Below are positions 1-11,074 of a stretch of 64,000 nt of DNA, piece by piece. Both the position numbers and the translations under genes were made by a program. The number at the start of each line of letters is the position of its first letter. Position 1 is the first letter of the stretch. Under the pieces are notes generated by a model that saw nothing but the letters and a program-made list of their open reading frames with translations, was not told where the DNA came from and did no database searches. Origin of the DNA: Epithemia pelagica (lineage: Eukaryota > Bacillariophyta > Bacillariophyceae > Surirellales > Surirellaceae); contig OX337237.1 of assembly GCA_946965045.2 (NCBI GenBank), forward strand, positions 1,984,001 to 2,048,000. The letters run 5' to 3'.

Positions 1-1456
1 GAGGCATATCGACCAACCAAATTATCCTGTGATTTGGCATCACCTTTAATGGCAATCAAGGGTAAGATCAATTTGACAACACGTTCATGACCGTGTAAAC
101 GGAGTCTCATCCATAATCCTCCTTTCTCATGGATCCGATGAAGGGCTTGGAATAAGACTCTTAGTTGGGAATGATAATTGCGACAGGGTGCTCCTTTGGA
201 TTGTATATGTTTTGCCGCGGATGATTTTCTATCGAGATCAGAGACCAAACCCAATATTATCTGGCGTTCTGGTTTCCTCATTTCAGATAGAGTCAAGAAA
301 GACGGAACCATCACAACAGGTTCTGCCGTGAATCGGCCATCTTGAGTTGCATGAGTCTTGTCTGTGTAACAGACCAAACCAACAACAAAAGCATCTTTGT
401 CACACTTATACTTCTCGACTGTTTTCTGGAATACCATTCCATCCTGGATATTCTCAAGTAGAAGGTTTGGTTCATATGGCTTGTAAGGGTCATCTCTGTC
501 GAGTATTGTATTCACTGGTTTTGACACTTCAGGATCTTGTAGCACTCTTTGCAGCTGATGGATAAAATCAAAAACAACCGTCTTGATGGATTTCTCACTT
601 GATGGAATCAGAGTTCCTTGTTTTTCGGTATATTCCAAAGGAACTGCTATTCGCCCAGGTTTTGGAAAATCACTCAATTTATTCTTTAAAAAACGCGAAA
701 CAACAGTCTCCCGTTTTGGTTGTTTCGTTTCGAAAAAAGACGGACCGCATCGAATATATATCTCTCTAGCCCATGATACAATTTGGTCAAAAAGATAATT
801 CGGACATCCCGCTGAGCGCAGTATCAAAAGAAGCAATGTAAGGGCACGGTCATCCTCTGAAACCACCACGGTATCATGTTCCAAAAACAGTGGAAAATTG
901 ATTGGATTTATCTTTGAATTGAAGTTGATAATAGTTCTCATGTCTCCTGGCATATTACTATTCAGGTTGTTGGTTTTTGCAGGATCTCTCTCTTTCATTG
1001 TCGTCTCTTGCTCTTGGTCTTCCTATGACACATCATGCCTGTCCTGCATGAGTCCATCTTTCCTGCTCCTGTCCTGTATCAAACTATCTTCATCCATGTC
1101 CAAGTTCTCATCGAGTAAGTCTTCATATGTCATTGTTGTTTGAACAATTTCATTGTCAAAATGATAGATACTTTTTCAGCCACTGTCGAGTTCTCACCAA
1201 TATTATATTCAATTTGATCACCATGACCTTCATCAACACCAAGCTCTGTAATATATTGACAAGAACTACCTTCATCCGTTGGATGTGTTGTTCGTGTATT
1301 ACTTTGTTTACCAATCAATGACTGTTTCGATCTATGAAATCCTTCACCACAAAACGTGCAAAAACGATCATACTTCCCGCTATTCGATAATGTATATCTT
1401 GATTGCTCTGGATTCTCATTTGTACCGTGTGGGAGTTGCTTCCTCTTTCTCCCCAT
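1..1456 (-). pseudogene. Plavaka/CACTA-like transposase, broken and cut by the window edge
   Basis: The minus strand holds a coding region that starts with a basic stretch (MGRKRKQ) at 1456 and has a CxxC pair (FCTFCGEGF). The first frame ends with TGA at 1132-1130, overlapping by ATGA the ATG of the next frame (MTYEDLLDENLDMDED). That frame has an in-frame TAG at 1025-1023 and then stays open to base 1. The open part contains YTDKTHATQDG, then RKPERQIILGLVSDLD and an ILPLIAIKGD segment. This order (SDKT-like motif, a region ending in a basic residue/proline run, then ILxxYxxD-like) is what I associate with Plavaka-type transposases of the CACTA group. The catalytic C-terminal half lies outside the window. 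The family call is from remembered motifs. The frame change and stop indicate a dead copy, though a small intron near 1130 cannot be excluded. Confidence 0.5.
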
Positions 1457-1569
1457 GGCCGTTCTAAAGTTTTCTTGTTATTCCCTTTGGAATCGAATAC
1501 AATGCAACAACCAACGAAGGTGGACGAAGAAAATAATGACATCAGTGTCGTGCGTACTTAGGTACGTGG

Positions 1570-1890
1570 TCAACCCTGCTTCCGGGGGAGAAATATTATA
1601 AATATTTCTGGGGGATATAACGGTCGAAAATTTTTTTTCAACACTGGAAAGAAAATTCGTTGCAAGCGTGCAGGTCTAAAACGGGAAACCTGATTTCTCG
1701 GCTGTTGGCAAAATTTCAAACTGAAATAAATACAGAACGATTCCAACCAAAGCAAGTAAAAGAATTTCAAACCATGATACCAACCTAGTCTGAAGACGAT
1801 GTGTTTTGAAACCTGGAACCAGGACTCGTTGTTTCTTTCTAGTTCATTGATTTGGAACAGTGCTCAGGTTACCCATAAAGTGAAAGAAGT
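1570..1890. other. Divergent intergenic stretch between transposase and partner gene
   Basis: No gene seen. It separates the two head-to-head coding regions, so it may hold both promoters. At about 1590-1608 there is a perfect palindrome with a 3-nt centre (GAAATATT ATA AATATTTC). Confidence 0.3.
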
Positions 1891-2376
1891 GTGGACAAAA
1901 AGGCAACGACCGGTAGACGCGTACAGGTGGATCGAGGAGGAAGCAGTGCCCGTCAAAAGGCAATGAGTGACCGCAACCAAGCATACAGAGACAGACGCGA
2001 AAAAGATATAGAGAAACAAGAGAGAGAGGCCAGGCAACGCCAACAGAACCGGGAGAGACAGCAGGCTCAAGATAAGGAAAACCAAGTCGGAAATCAGGCT
2101 AACAATCGTCTCTCGTTATCTGGGCAAAGTACTAATGTTGGAAACGTACAAGAAACTGCATGTGGAGATATTGATAGATCGGTGGAGCAGGGTTCACATG
2201 ACAGTCGATCCAGACCTCTGTTTGGAGACTCCACGATGAATGATAATATGAGAGATGACAGGTTGGGAGACTCCACGCTGAACGATAATATGAGAGACAG
2301 AACAGACACTACAGGTTTGAGAACACAGCCTACAACAATGTCCCAAAGGAACCCCACCAGAGACAATGGTGTGTAA
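1891..2376 (+). CDS. Charged, low-complexity ORF (161 codons) of the same element
   Basis: An open frame starting MDKKATTGRRVQVDR. The first 70 residues are almost entirely charged or polar (repeated RQR/EKQ runs) and could form a coiled coil. Residues about 110-140 contain the repeated unit GDSTxNDNMRD twice. No catalytic motif is visible. It lies 0.18 kb upstream of the spliced gene at 2555 on the same strand and could be its first exon (a GTGTGTAA sequence near its end resembles a donor site), but I could not find a frame-compatible acceptor. It could equally be an independent small gene of the transposon. The function is unknown. Confidence 0.3.
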   Translation: MDKKATTGRRVQVDRGGSSARQKAMSDRNQAYRDRREKDIEKQEREARQRQQNRERQQAQDKENQVGNQANNRLSLSGQSTNVGNVQETACGDIDRSVEQGSHDSRSRPLFGDSTMNDNMRDDRLGDSTLNDNMRDRTDTTGLRTQPTTMSQRNPTRDNGV

Positions 2377-2554
2377 TCTATCATTTTTGACAATCGTCAC
2401 ATGGATCATACTCACATACTTGTCCCTCTAATGTACTCAACAGACACAAATCAACAGAGTATGTCTGATATAGCACAACCAGTCGGCACTGAAGTTAGTA
2501 AGTTGTAATGAAATTCCTTTGAAGAAAGGTTGACATTCAAGCCATCGGCAGCTA

Positions 2555-3821
2555 ATGCATGTGGGTGATATGATGGGAACAGGTGGACATGTCGCTCATG
2601 ATGTTTCTTCACTTTCGGATATGTCCTTTACCACAGGTGGATTTTCCAATCGGAGCCATTTTACAGCTGTGACACATTCGACATCAGAATCTCAAAAGGC
2701 AAGAAAAGACTCATCTGCATCTGGTGACATGCCAGTTTCTGAAACAACTTCCTTCAAATGGTTTGCTACCAGGAATTGTTTTAGGGTATGCAAATATTGG
2801 AGTGACGAGGATAACATACCAGATGAGAAAGGGTTATACAAACTTGCAAAGACTTACTTCAAGGAATATTTTCGAAGGAACGGGCTCACTAACAAAAATA
2901 TGAAAGAGACATGGTGGGTTGAATATGTTCCTCGCGTGAAAAGATATTTGGGAGTGAAAAGGTCGAATGTACTTGCCACATTCGCAAGAGCTTTTAAGGG
3001 TAAGACTCGTCCCAATCAGACTGCCATTGTGTTCTTCTTCTTGGCTTACTTGTGTCTCTTCATCTTCTGTAGCCCAAGTCAAGAAGGATATATGGAGATT
3101 TTACAAAGATGGCGTTCTCAAAAACACGTTCCCAACGATGTGCCCAAATGATGAGTATGGTAAAATGCCTTCGTTGGATGAGATGTTGGAAATGAGAGGA
3201 GATGATTGTAATAATAGTGCTTATGCATACATGATCTTGGTGTTTGCTCCAGCTGTCTGCGGAGAGTCAGTGACGAAGGAAGTTTTTGATTTTGACCCTT
3301 CAGACGAAAATATACCAGAAGATGAAAAGAAGAGATGGTGGAAGAAGGCAGCAAAGAAAATTACACCAAGCGACGAGGCATTCATGTTAACAATTCTTGA
3401 GGACAATTGGGATGTGTGGACATCAGAGGCAACCCTTCAGTTGAAATGGTCAATCAAGGCATTAGACCCTGTCTGGTATGGTGAAATGGATGTTGAGAAC
3501 GAACTAGTAAGTGAGCAAATGGATAAATATACATATTCCGGAAGAATGGGTAAAAACAGAAAGATGGATGCAAGAGGGTTGAACAGGTATGAACAACTAC
3601 AAAACAATGTCGTTGAAGACAGGAAGAAAGAGGTAGACAATGAATTTTGGAGATTTCTCAATACAGAGTATTGCAGAGTGATGAACTATGGTAATAAAAG
3701 AAAGGGTGGTAGTACTGTGCAACGGAAGCGGAAGTTATATCTATGTGAGGAGACTGAAGATGAGGAGTCTGTGGATGGGGATGACAATGTGCAAGTGCAA
3801 ACAGTATTAGTGCCAATTTAG
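2555..3821 (+). CDS. Spliced accessory protein of the Plavaka-like element
   Basis: Two open frames join through a 73-bp GT-AG intron at 3000-3072 (donor AAGG|GTAAG, acceptor TTCTTCTGTAG|CC). Splicing restores one frame (2555-2999 plus 3073-3821, about 397 aa). The joined protein has a globular centre rich in W and K (WWVEYVPRVKRYLGVKRSN; RWWKKAAKKITPSDEAF), a motif RGLNRYEQLQNNVVEDRKKE near the C-terminus, and an acidic tail. I do not recognise a named domain; similar second ORFs occur next to transposases in large DNA transposons, which fits its divergent placement opposite the transposase at 1-1456. The intact spliced frame contrasts with the broken transposase. The start at 2555 follows an in-frame TGA at 2531, so this ATG is the most 5' one unless an upstream exon exists. 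Confidence 0.55.
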
Positions 3822-4294
3822 GTAGAGGTTTTATGTCAGAATGAAGAATAACATAATTGCCAAAATGCCTGTATGACAAGTCCTAGTATGCAGTGATGAT
3901 GCCCATGAATTGAAAATACTATGACCAAGTGAAAGCACATGTGTTGTTAATATCATGTCAGGGGAAAGTCCATGTGTGGTTTATACTATGACGGTGGAAT
4001 GCTCATATTGTTGTTTGTATAATGCGAACATGATGTGCCTGGGTATGTTCACCAGTATTGACTGTTCATGTCCGTTTGTTGTCTGGTTTCATTCATGGAA
4101 AATGTGCATACCGGTGGTATCAAATGGATGGCAATGTACCCCTTTTATGAAATAAAAATGTGCCAACTTTCGGATAATTAACGCGCCCATTGGGGTAAAT
4201 TATATGTATGAACTGGGGGGCATTTTATGTACAATTGGGGTGCATTTTATGTACAAATGGGGGGTGCATTGGGGGTGCCTTATTACCCCCTTAG
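3822..4294. repeat. Non-coding 3' flank with G-rich subterminal repeats
   Basis: No gene. From about 4215 to 4285 a unit of about 22 bp, TGGGGTGCATTTTATGTACA, occurs two to three times with small changes and ends in GGGGGTGCC. Such short direct repeats are typical of transposon subterminal regions. It may mark the right end of the Plavaka-like element, whose left end is outside the window. Confidence 0.35.
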
Positions 4295-4664
4295 ATGCAG
4301 CACACGATCTTGGAGGGATTACTCCAGCAAGGCGTTCATCCTGGCATCGATGACCGGTCGAAGGGTTGTCATCTGATGGATGGGATCAAGACGACGCGTA
4401 TTTGTCGGATGATTCCCTTCAAGCCAATTTTTCAAGCCAATTTTACAGTGGGAGGGAGAGAAAAACCCCATGGGTGGGTTGGGAGTCGAAGAAGAAGACG
4501 AAGAGGATGATCCTTGTTGTCGTTTGGAGTTCGGAGAACCATCGTCCGAACCACGCGAGCGTTTCTTCTGGGACGATTTTGATTGTTGTGCTTGAAATTT
4601 GGCTTGAAGGGCTGGTGGGAGGGACACAAGACCTGAACGGAGGGACACGAGACCTGAACCTGTC

Positions 4665-5360
4665 TTGACCGAAAAGAGGATCCAGTTGATCCGTTCTTCA
4701 AGATCAGTAAAACCAATATCCGAGACTGATGAAACGCTGGACAAAGACACACAAAAAATACTATACTGCATCCGAGGCGACGTACAAGAGACCACCCAAG
4801 ACGCCTACTCCCCAGTCGTCAATTGGGCAATTATACGAAAATGTATGATTATGGCCCTCTGGAAAAACTGGGTAATGGTGTGTATCGACTGCAGCAACGA
4901 GTTCGTCCAAGCTGGGCCAAGTGAGCCAGTCTGGATTCACATCCCACCAGGCTTCAAGTCCACCAGCACAGTGCCTACATGCCTACGACTACTGAAAAGT
5001 CTATATGGACTATCAGTTGCGCCTAGATTATGGTACGAAAGACTAGTTGAAGCTCTGTTGGATGATGGATTCGCCAAAAGTGAGCATGACGTCTGCCTCT
5101 TAATCAAACCCGAGATGCTACTCTTCATCCGGGTCGACGACTGTGGAATTATTGCTTCAAACATGCAGATTGTAGATGATTTTATCCAACGTCTCAAGGA
5201 GAAAGGATTTGAACTGTCCAACGTCTCAAGGAGAAAGGATTTGAACTGTCCAAGGACTCCAACCTCGCTGAGTACCTCGGAGTTGACTTCAAAAGGACGA
5301 ACAATGAAATAACCATGACACAGCCTGGACTCATCAAACGAATCCTGGAGACGACTCAAC
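4665..5360 (+). pseudogene. Ty1/copia reverse transcriptase fragment
   Basis: The frame reads CIRGDVQE then DAYSPVVNWAIIR, matching the copia RT start (GDxQ...Y[AS]PVVxWxxIR). It continues with DCSNEFVQA, LLKSLYGLSVAPRLWYE (the LYGLKQAxRxWY motif) and LLFIRVDDCGIIA, where the catalytic box is RVDD rather than YVDD. After codon 180 the frame is broken by a 32-bp tandem duplication (5185-5248). The next frame then continues the RT (LAEYLGVDFKRTNNEITMTQ) to about 5360, where homology stops. There are no LTRs, gag or integrase next to it, so it is an orphan fragment of an old insertion. Confidence 0.75.
5185..5248 (+). repeat. 32-bp tandem duplication inside the copia RT fragment
   Basis: TCCAACGTCTCAAGGAGAAA and the following bases occur twice with a spacing of 32 bp. 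Because 32 is not a multiple of three, the copy shifts the RT frame. The two units are identical, so this event is younger than the rest of the decay. Confidence 0.85.
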
Positions 5361-5960
5361 TGGTTATGGTTGAACAGAATGATCGTGATGAGCGTTATCC
5401 CAGGAGCGGTGTTTCGGACCATTGTCACTGTCCCTCGCGTGGCAACAACGAAAACCCGTTATTGCGTGAAAGGAAGTAACCGCCCATTCTTCCTGTTGAA
5501 GGACAGTTGTTGTCACAAAAGTGACCTTGTCCTACGGAGGACAACGATACTCCTATGAGTCGGTCAACATTTGCAAAGATGTTGGACACGTCAATGACAT
5601 CAATGGTAACAGAGACGACTCTGGGCTCCCAAGACACTGTCTCTGTGATACCCTAACCTGACCTGCCATGTCTCTCACCTTAGAACACCGTCGATCGCAT
5701 TTTTAATGCATCTTTTAACAGTGCAACGACAGAAGAGACCATAACGGTAGCGATGTGAGGAAGATGCATTTTGTCACCTCGTGAACCTTCTGTCGCATCA
5801 AGTGCTGGCTCCAAAAGGATTGAAAACCCGTACAAGAAGCGATGATGTCATACGACAAACATGAGTCGCCACCCTTGATCGACGTCAAGGGAACCAAGTC
5901 CAGTCCAAGATGACTCAAGCCCCAATAACAAAGTTCTAGCGGGATTTCCAAAATCTATGG
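5361..5960. other. Stretch without a recognisable gene
   Basis: Only short overlapping ORFs with no motif on either strand. Nothing repeated within the window was noticed. Confidence 0.3.
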
Positions 5961-6290
5961 TAGTTTCAATGACATGTATGATGTATGATATGTCCCCCTT
6001 CTGTGCTGGGATGATGGGGAGCTGGAGTTGGTGGAGCATTTCTTGTCGCTTCCACATTCTCTGCTTTCTCATGGATTTTGGTGATATTCTCTTTATGAAG
6101 CATCACGGCGTAGTATTTTTGTGCTTGATGACCTGTAGATCTTGGCCAGCTAGTAAAAGAAATTTCTCTACGGTCAATGCCCACGACCTTAGGTGTGCCC
6201 CCATTCATGAGAGGTGGTTCATGGATGCGGTTGTTGGAAAGGATCCACCTCTTCCTGGTGTTCCATTGCTTTAGGGATCGTTGGGAACTT

Positions 6291-6371
6291 TTGGTTAGCC
6301 TCGGTCGTTGTGGGCCTTTGGTTAGCCGGGATTGCTGCAGGCTTTTGGTTAGCCTTGTCCTCATCAGTAGC
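6291..6371 (-). repeat. 27-bp tandem repeats (9-residue ANQ repeat)
   Basis: TTGGTTAGCC recurs at 6291, 6318 and 6345, an exact 27-bp period. On the minus strand this encodes three units beginning ANQ(K/R). The period keeps frame, unlike the other duplications nearby. Confidence 0.6.
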
Positions 6372-7047
6372 CTTGTCGTCATGAAACGTCAACTTCTTCG
6401 ACAGAGGCTTTGGCATTGGCCGTGGGTTCCGAATGTTCCTCCTCCCCCTTCTCACTCGATTCCAATTCAGAAGAGTGGCCTTGTTGTATGAGTGTATCAA
6501 CATGGTGGTGTACTGTAGGTTTTACAGGTGGGACGGAATTTTTGAAACCAGGTAACAGCAGAGGCCAGATAGTCCACTGACATATCTAGACGATCGGCCG
6601 TCTGCCGTCTGCATGAGGTCAAAAGCCATTTTCTTTGATTGGGAAGTCTTCACTTTTAAACCATCCGGGTTCACAATGGTGAGGTATCTCGCATCAAAGA
6701 GGGCTTTTTGGGTGACTGGAACCGTGGAGGAACCGTCGAGTCATTCTTCATTATGTATAGCCTATTGCCACATACAGCAAACCCGTTGAGCTTGAAGTGA
6801 GCCTTATTGGGCGAAATGACAGCGACCGGAGTCGTGACGCTAATGTTCAACAGGTCGAACTTTGGTTCCTCTTTTTGTCCGAAACAGTACATGGGCCGGA
6901 GCAGCGTGTCGATTTTGTTGTGGAATAGTTGCAACAAATTCGACTGCTCATGGGCCAGGGTATGGTACTTGGAGGTTTTTTAATTTCCAAAGCCCAAACA
7001 AGTATCCACCAGGGGTATTCTGATCCGAAGCTGTGGGGAACCACAAA

Positions 7048-7215
7048 TTCTCGTTTCACGGCAGTATAGGTCAGTGGCTTTGGCATGTTTCTCGATTCAC
7101 GGCAGTATAGGTCAGTGGCTTTGGCATGTTTCTCGACTCACGGCGGTATCGGTCAGTGGCTTTGGCATGTTTCTCGATTCACGGCGGTCAAGGTCAGTGG
7201 CTTTGGCATGTTTCT
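7048..7215. repeat. 41-bp tandem repeat, four copies
   Basis: Units starting TTCTCGATTCACGGC and ending GGCTTTGGCATGT begin at 7048, 7089, 7130 and 7171. They differ by only a few substitutions. On the minus strand each unit encodes a fragment like MPKPLTYTAV in successive frames, so the array expanded inside an existing coding sequence. Confidence 0.85.
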
Positions 7216-8439
7216 CGATTGAAACCTAAGCACTGCGATGTTGGGGTCTGTGAATCGCCAGTCTTTGTCGTAGTCCGACAAGTAAGCCTCCTCCTCCTCT
7301 TCGGCCTTTTTGGGTGTCTCCTTTTCGGGGACAGGCTTTGCCTCCTTTTTTGTCCCTTTTAGAAGTCGGCTCTTTTTTACTTTGGGCAGAGGGACTTCCT
7401 AAACTGAGTCGTCAGAAAAATGAGTATTCCGAGCCCGAGTCCTCATCCTCCTCTTCTTGGGAGGCTTTTTGGGAATAGGAGAGGGTTCGTCGGGACTCGG
7501 GGGAGGACGCCGATGGGCCTTTCTTTCTGGTTGAACCACCAGGGTTTTTTTGGAGGCGCGGCCTTTGGAGAAGGAGGAGGCTTTCGTATAAGTCCCATGG
7601 TATGTAGAGATCGTTACGAGATACGGGTCGTTGGGGGGACGTAACGAAAGGGAGACAACCGGATCGCCCATTTCTTTTCGACCATGTGGCAAGCTGTTTT
7701 GTCTCCTGGTTCTAGAGGAAAGAGTACGACAGCAAAAAATTTGAGTTCAGGTAGCTTATGACGTGCACTTTGAATGCGATACACGTCCCACTCAACAACT
7801 TTGTAACTCTAAAAAGAAGACACTTTGACATCTTTGTCCTCATCATTGCTGAGTTGGTATGAGATCTGAAATCCGTTGCCAAAGATGTCTGGACCAACAA
7901 AGAGGGTCCCATCATGACTTCGATTCCACATTTGCCCAACAGCATCCCGGTTGACAATGCCAACTTTGAGCAATCCACCAACCAACCTCATCACTGTGGT
8001 CTTCCTTCTTATTCTCTATCATTGTCTTCTTGGTTGTCCTTGTTGCCATCTTCTTTGATGTCGTTGTCTCCTTTGCTGTTGTTGTCTTTTCTTGTGTCTC
8101 TCCTTGTTAACGTCTTCTTGTCCTTCTTCTCCTGTTTTATTTCTCGTCGGCCTACTTTAGTGCTTGTTTTCGGGGGACACGAGACACGATGACTGGTTGT
8201 TGTTTGTTGTTGATCATTGTCTGGTTGGTTGATGTGTCTTGTATTGTTGTATCGCCTGCCGCGCGCAAGCATTGATTCTCCCGCCAACAATGGAGTCGTG
8301 ATTGGAGCCGAATGGATACATTTTCATGTCAGAATGACTGCACCATCACATTTTTTGTTGATTGTTCCACTCACCAGCCACGATCCTATGACTGCACCAT
8401 CACGTTTTTTTGTTGATTCTTGCATTCACCAGCCATGAT

Positions 8440-9515
8440 CCTCATCCACGATGGAGGCAAGGCAGTAGGACCATTGCCATTCGATGAGGGCCATCCTGAA
8501 GCACATAGTAAAAGGAGATGCTCTTGTGCTGAATGGATCGAGTAGTGCGACCCATTCTTTTGCTGTGTCGCCCATGCCATCGTTTTCCGTGGCTCTCACG
8601 CAACTTTGTCTGGAAGGATTCACAGATAAGTGCAATGTCTTTTCTGTCTTCTGTTGGTTTTCAAATGAAAAACTTACGATGATGTTTTTCCAGGAACACT
8701 TTCTGTCGATGGTGAATGGAAACTTGTTTTCCTGGATAAGGACGAGTGTGCTGAGCAGAAGCAAGAGTGTGTTGGACAGAAGCAGAAGAAGGTTGTACCA
8801 GGGTTGTTGAAGCATCACTCTACAGCAGTTCGGGTCATTCAAGAAGAAGAGGATGATAATGATGTCGACGACGACAGCAACAATTGTCCAGATGTGAGAA
8901 GTGGTGATGATGACGATGAAATTAGCAGCGACATTTCGTCAGACGATGGTGTTATCCATACGATGGACCATTGGTCCCAAGAGGTAAGTGCAATGCAAGA
9001 TGATGAGCTCATGAGAGCTTTCCATCTTGCCACCCCCATTGGACGGCTTGGGAAACAGAAGCTAATTGGGGAGGAAAACAAAAAGGGGGAGGATGAAGAT
9101 GCATCAAAGTTCTTTGCTCCGCGTCGATCATCCCAATGCAACAGCACGAAAAACATGATCACATTCTTCTTCGAATAATACCAAACACATGAATAAAGAC
9201 GTGGTTAATAATGTTACTACTGTTGATGTAGCAATTGAGATTCCTCCAACTCAGGACCAACAGATGTCACCACATTTGCTGAATCTGGACTCAACATGCA
9301 CCAACAAGAGTGATATTAAGTATACCTACGACAAAGGAAAGGTCAAACCTACGACAAAGGAAAGGTCAAACTAGGTTATAGACAGACATTCAGGAGAGGG
9401 AGATTCACAAGGATGGTTGAACTCCTGGTTAATGTGGGAGGTTTATACATTGATACCAGTCCTGAGAGGTTTGCTTCTGCTTACTTGGGTCAAAATACCT
9501 CGTGTTGAAAGAGCA
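8440..9515 (+). pseudogene. Remnant of an acidic protein-coding region
   Basis: A plus-strand frame can be followed from about 8700 (GTLSVDGEWKLVFLDKDE) into an acidic stretch (EEEDDNDVDDDSNN, then DDDDEISSDISSDD) and ELMRAFHLATPIGRLGKQK, ending at 9178. A second frame from 9189 reads IKYTYDKGKVK, is broken by a 23-bp duplication, and resumes as RRGRFTRMVELLVNVGGLYI to about 9510. No family is recognised. A possible acceptor (TTTTTCCAG) precedes 8693. It is probably a decayed gene or element protein. Confidence 0.25.
9324..9369 (+). repeat. 23-bp tandem duplication
   Basis: ACCTACGACAAAGGAAAGGT plus CAA occurs twice at a 23-bp spacing, shifting the frame of the acidic remnant. The copies are identical. 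Confidence 0.85.
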
Positions 9516-9965
9516 CCATTGGTGGGGGCATCATGTTAAGGGTGCATGATGAAAAGTGATTCCTTCCAATTCAATAACACTCAAGCATAGCAACATTAAA
9601 ACAAAGATACTTTGTCAGACTACCCATTGGTTGTTACCATTAGAATCTTATGCAAATTTAATCTAAAAGTAGACAGACAGTACATCATTACACAGAACTG
9701 ACTTCCTCCATTACTTGACAGCCATAAACTCTTATTCTCACTACATTTGATTCATAATTTTATAGCAACAACAACATGCTGATCCATTTTGTTCATGACA
9801 TTACGCTCAACATTCTGTGAAGCCCAAGTGATCTTAAGCAGAAAACTACATGATCCCTTACAAGGTGTACATGAGCAGGAGATTGATTAATTGCGTTGAC
9901 TGATTGGGCTTTCGTGTAAAACTTCTCTTTGAGCCTGTCTCAAGAAACTGCTGTGTAGAGCCTGG
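9516..9965. other. AT-rich stretch without a recognisable gene
   Basis: Only short chance ORFs. I see no repeat, RNA gene or terminal structure. Confidence 0.3.
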
Positions 9966-9970
9966 TGGAG

Positions 9971-11008
9971 TTATGTGAAAGTTGCCCTCTTGATTAATTC
10001 CATAAGAGCCACCACTTCATCGCGATCACTGAGGATTCGTCCGTAGGTTTCTTTGGCTCCAAGATTGTCTTTGAGCAATGGGGGACCCAAGTGTAACCTA
10101 AAAAGTGACAATCGGACGTTCTCGTATAGGATTTTCTTCTCTTCTCTGGCTTTGTACATGAATTCCCACTCTTTAATGGTAATCACATCTCATATAGGAT
10201 TTTCTTCTCTTCTCTGGCTTTGTACATGAATTCCCACTTGTTAATGGTATTCACATCTGTGGTATGGCACAACTGGGGGCGGATCATCCAGACGAAGCCG
10301 CTCCACTGCTTTGTGGAATTGCATGTTCTGCCTCCTCTCAAAATTGGCTACGATAAACCCCATCAGTAGTTCAACATTCTTCCGATAGCGCTTTGTTGAC
10401 TGTGGATCCTCTGGGTAATCAAAGGTGCAGTCTTTGAGCATCGGCTCTTGACCCTGGAGTTTGCTCGAGTTTCCTTGTCCAACCCTGTTCCTTGTACAAT
10501 GTGTTTGATTGTTGCTACGTCTTGGCCAAGTGTTGACCACAAAGCCCTCACTTTCCGTCTTGCAAAAAAATTGTTGTGTGTACTCTTGAACCACATGAAC
10601 ATTCTTGATCTTGCCATCCCTTTCCAATCCAGCATTGTACCACACTTTATTGAGCAAATCAAGGAGATCCTCCGGAGCCTCAGAAAACATCCTCGAGGTG
10701 TCAACGAGGAACAGAATATACCTTAGATTCCACAGTTTAATTAAACTGCTCATTTGTACACTTTCCATTTCTTCAACAGTATTGTCGGTATCGTTCTCGT
10801 TTGCTGCCACTGCCACAGATGGAGACTTAATCTTCCTAGGTGAATGGTTGGTTGGTGCCGCCGCCACAAGTGACAAAAACTCTGGTATCCATGGGTAATG
10901 TAATATGAAAATGCTGTTCCTTACAACCCCTTGTATAAAGGATCTGGTGATGTGATGCAATTTGCTTGTTCCTGTTTGACTTGAGGGTATTGTATTGTAA
11001 GATTTCAC
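9971..11008 (-). pseudogene. Unrecognised 255-codon frame and its displaced C-terminus
   Basis: A minus-strand frame from 11008 to 10241 includes SEAPEDLLDLLNKVWYNAGL and KRYRKNVELLMGFIVANFER. At its end a 68-bp tandem duplication (units at 10125 and 10193) shifts the frame. The continuation, KWEFMYKAREEKKILYE then LSLFRLHLGPPLLKDNLG, runs on to 9971. Together they suggest an original protein of about 330 aa. I do not recognise a domain. It lies directly downstream (same strand) of a gag remnant and may be part of the same retroelement. Confidence 0.3.
10125..10260. repeat. 68-bp tandem duplication
   Basis: TATAGGATTTTCTTCTCTTC begins at 10125 and again at 10193, and the following 45 bases also match with few changes. 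The 68-bp unit breaks the minus-strand frame. Confidence 0.85.
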
Positions 11009-11074
11009 ATGAGTTTATTGTTGCGCATGGATTGTTGTTAAACAAAGGATTGGGGTTTCAAGATGGATTGTGGC

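Larger units (their letters stand above)
5966..8290 (-). pseudogene. Decayed minus-strand coding region of unknown function
   Basis: Several minus-strand frames follow each other with short gaps and frame changes. From upstream to downstream they are: a lysine-rich start (8290-8009), FGNGFQISYQLSNDEDKDV (about 7880), LPELKFFAVVLFPLEPGDK and a tail of basic/proline residues (7692-7399), FVVPHSFGSEYPWWILVWAL (about 7040), FDLLNISVTTPVAVISPNKA (about 6850), and ANQKP-type repeats (6360-6280). The pieces have protein-like composition and consistent strand, which suggests one old gene or retroelement polyprotein. I do not recognise the family. It is broken by stops and by the 41-bp tandem array at 7048. 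Confidence 0.3.

Noticed and set aside
4319-4795. Minus-strand 158-codon frame with a Ser-rich, Lys/Arg-rich stretch (possible gag tail)
   Set aside because: Overlaps the plus-strand copia RT fragment in part, is low complexity, and no gag motif could be named.
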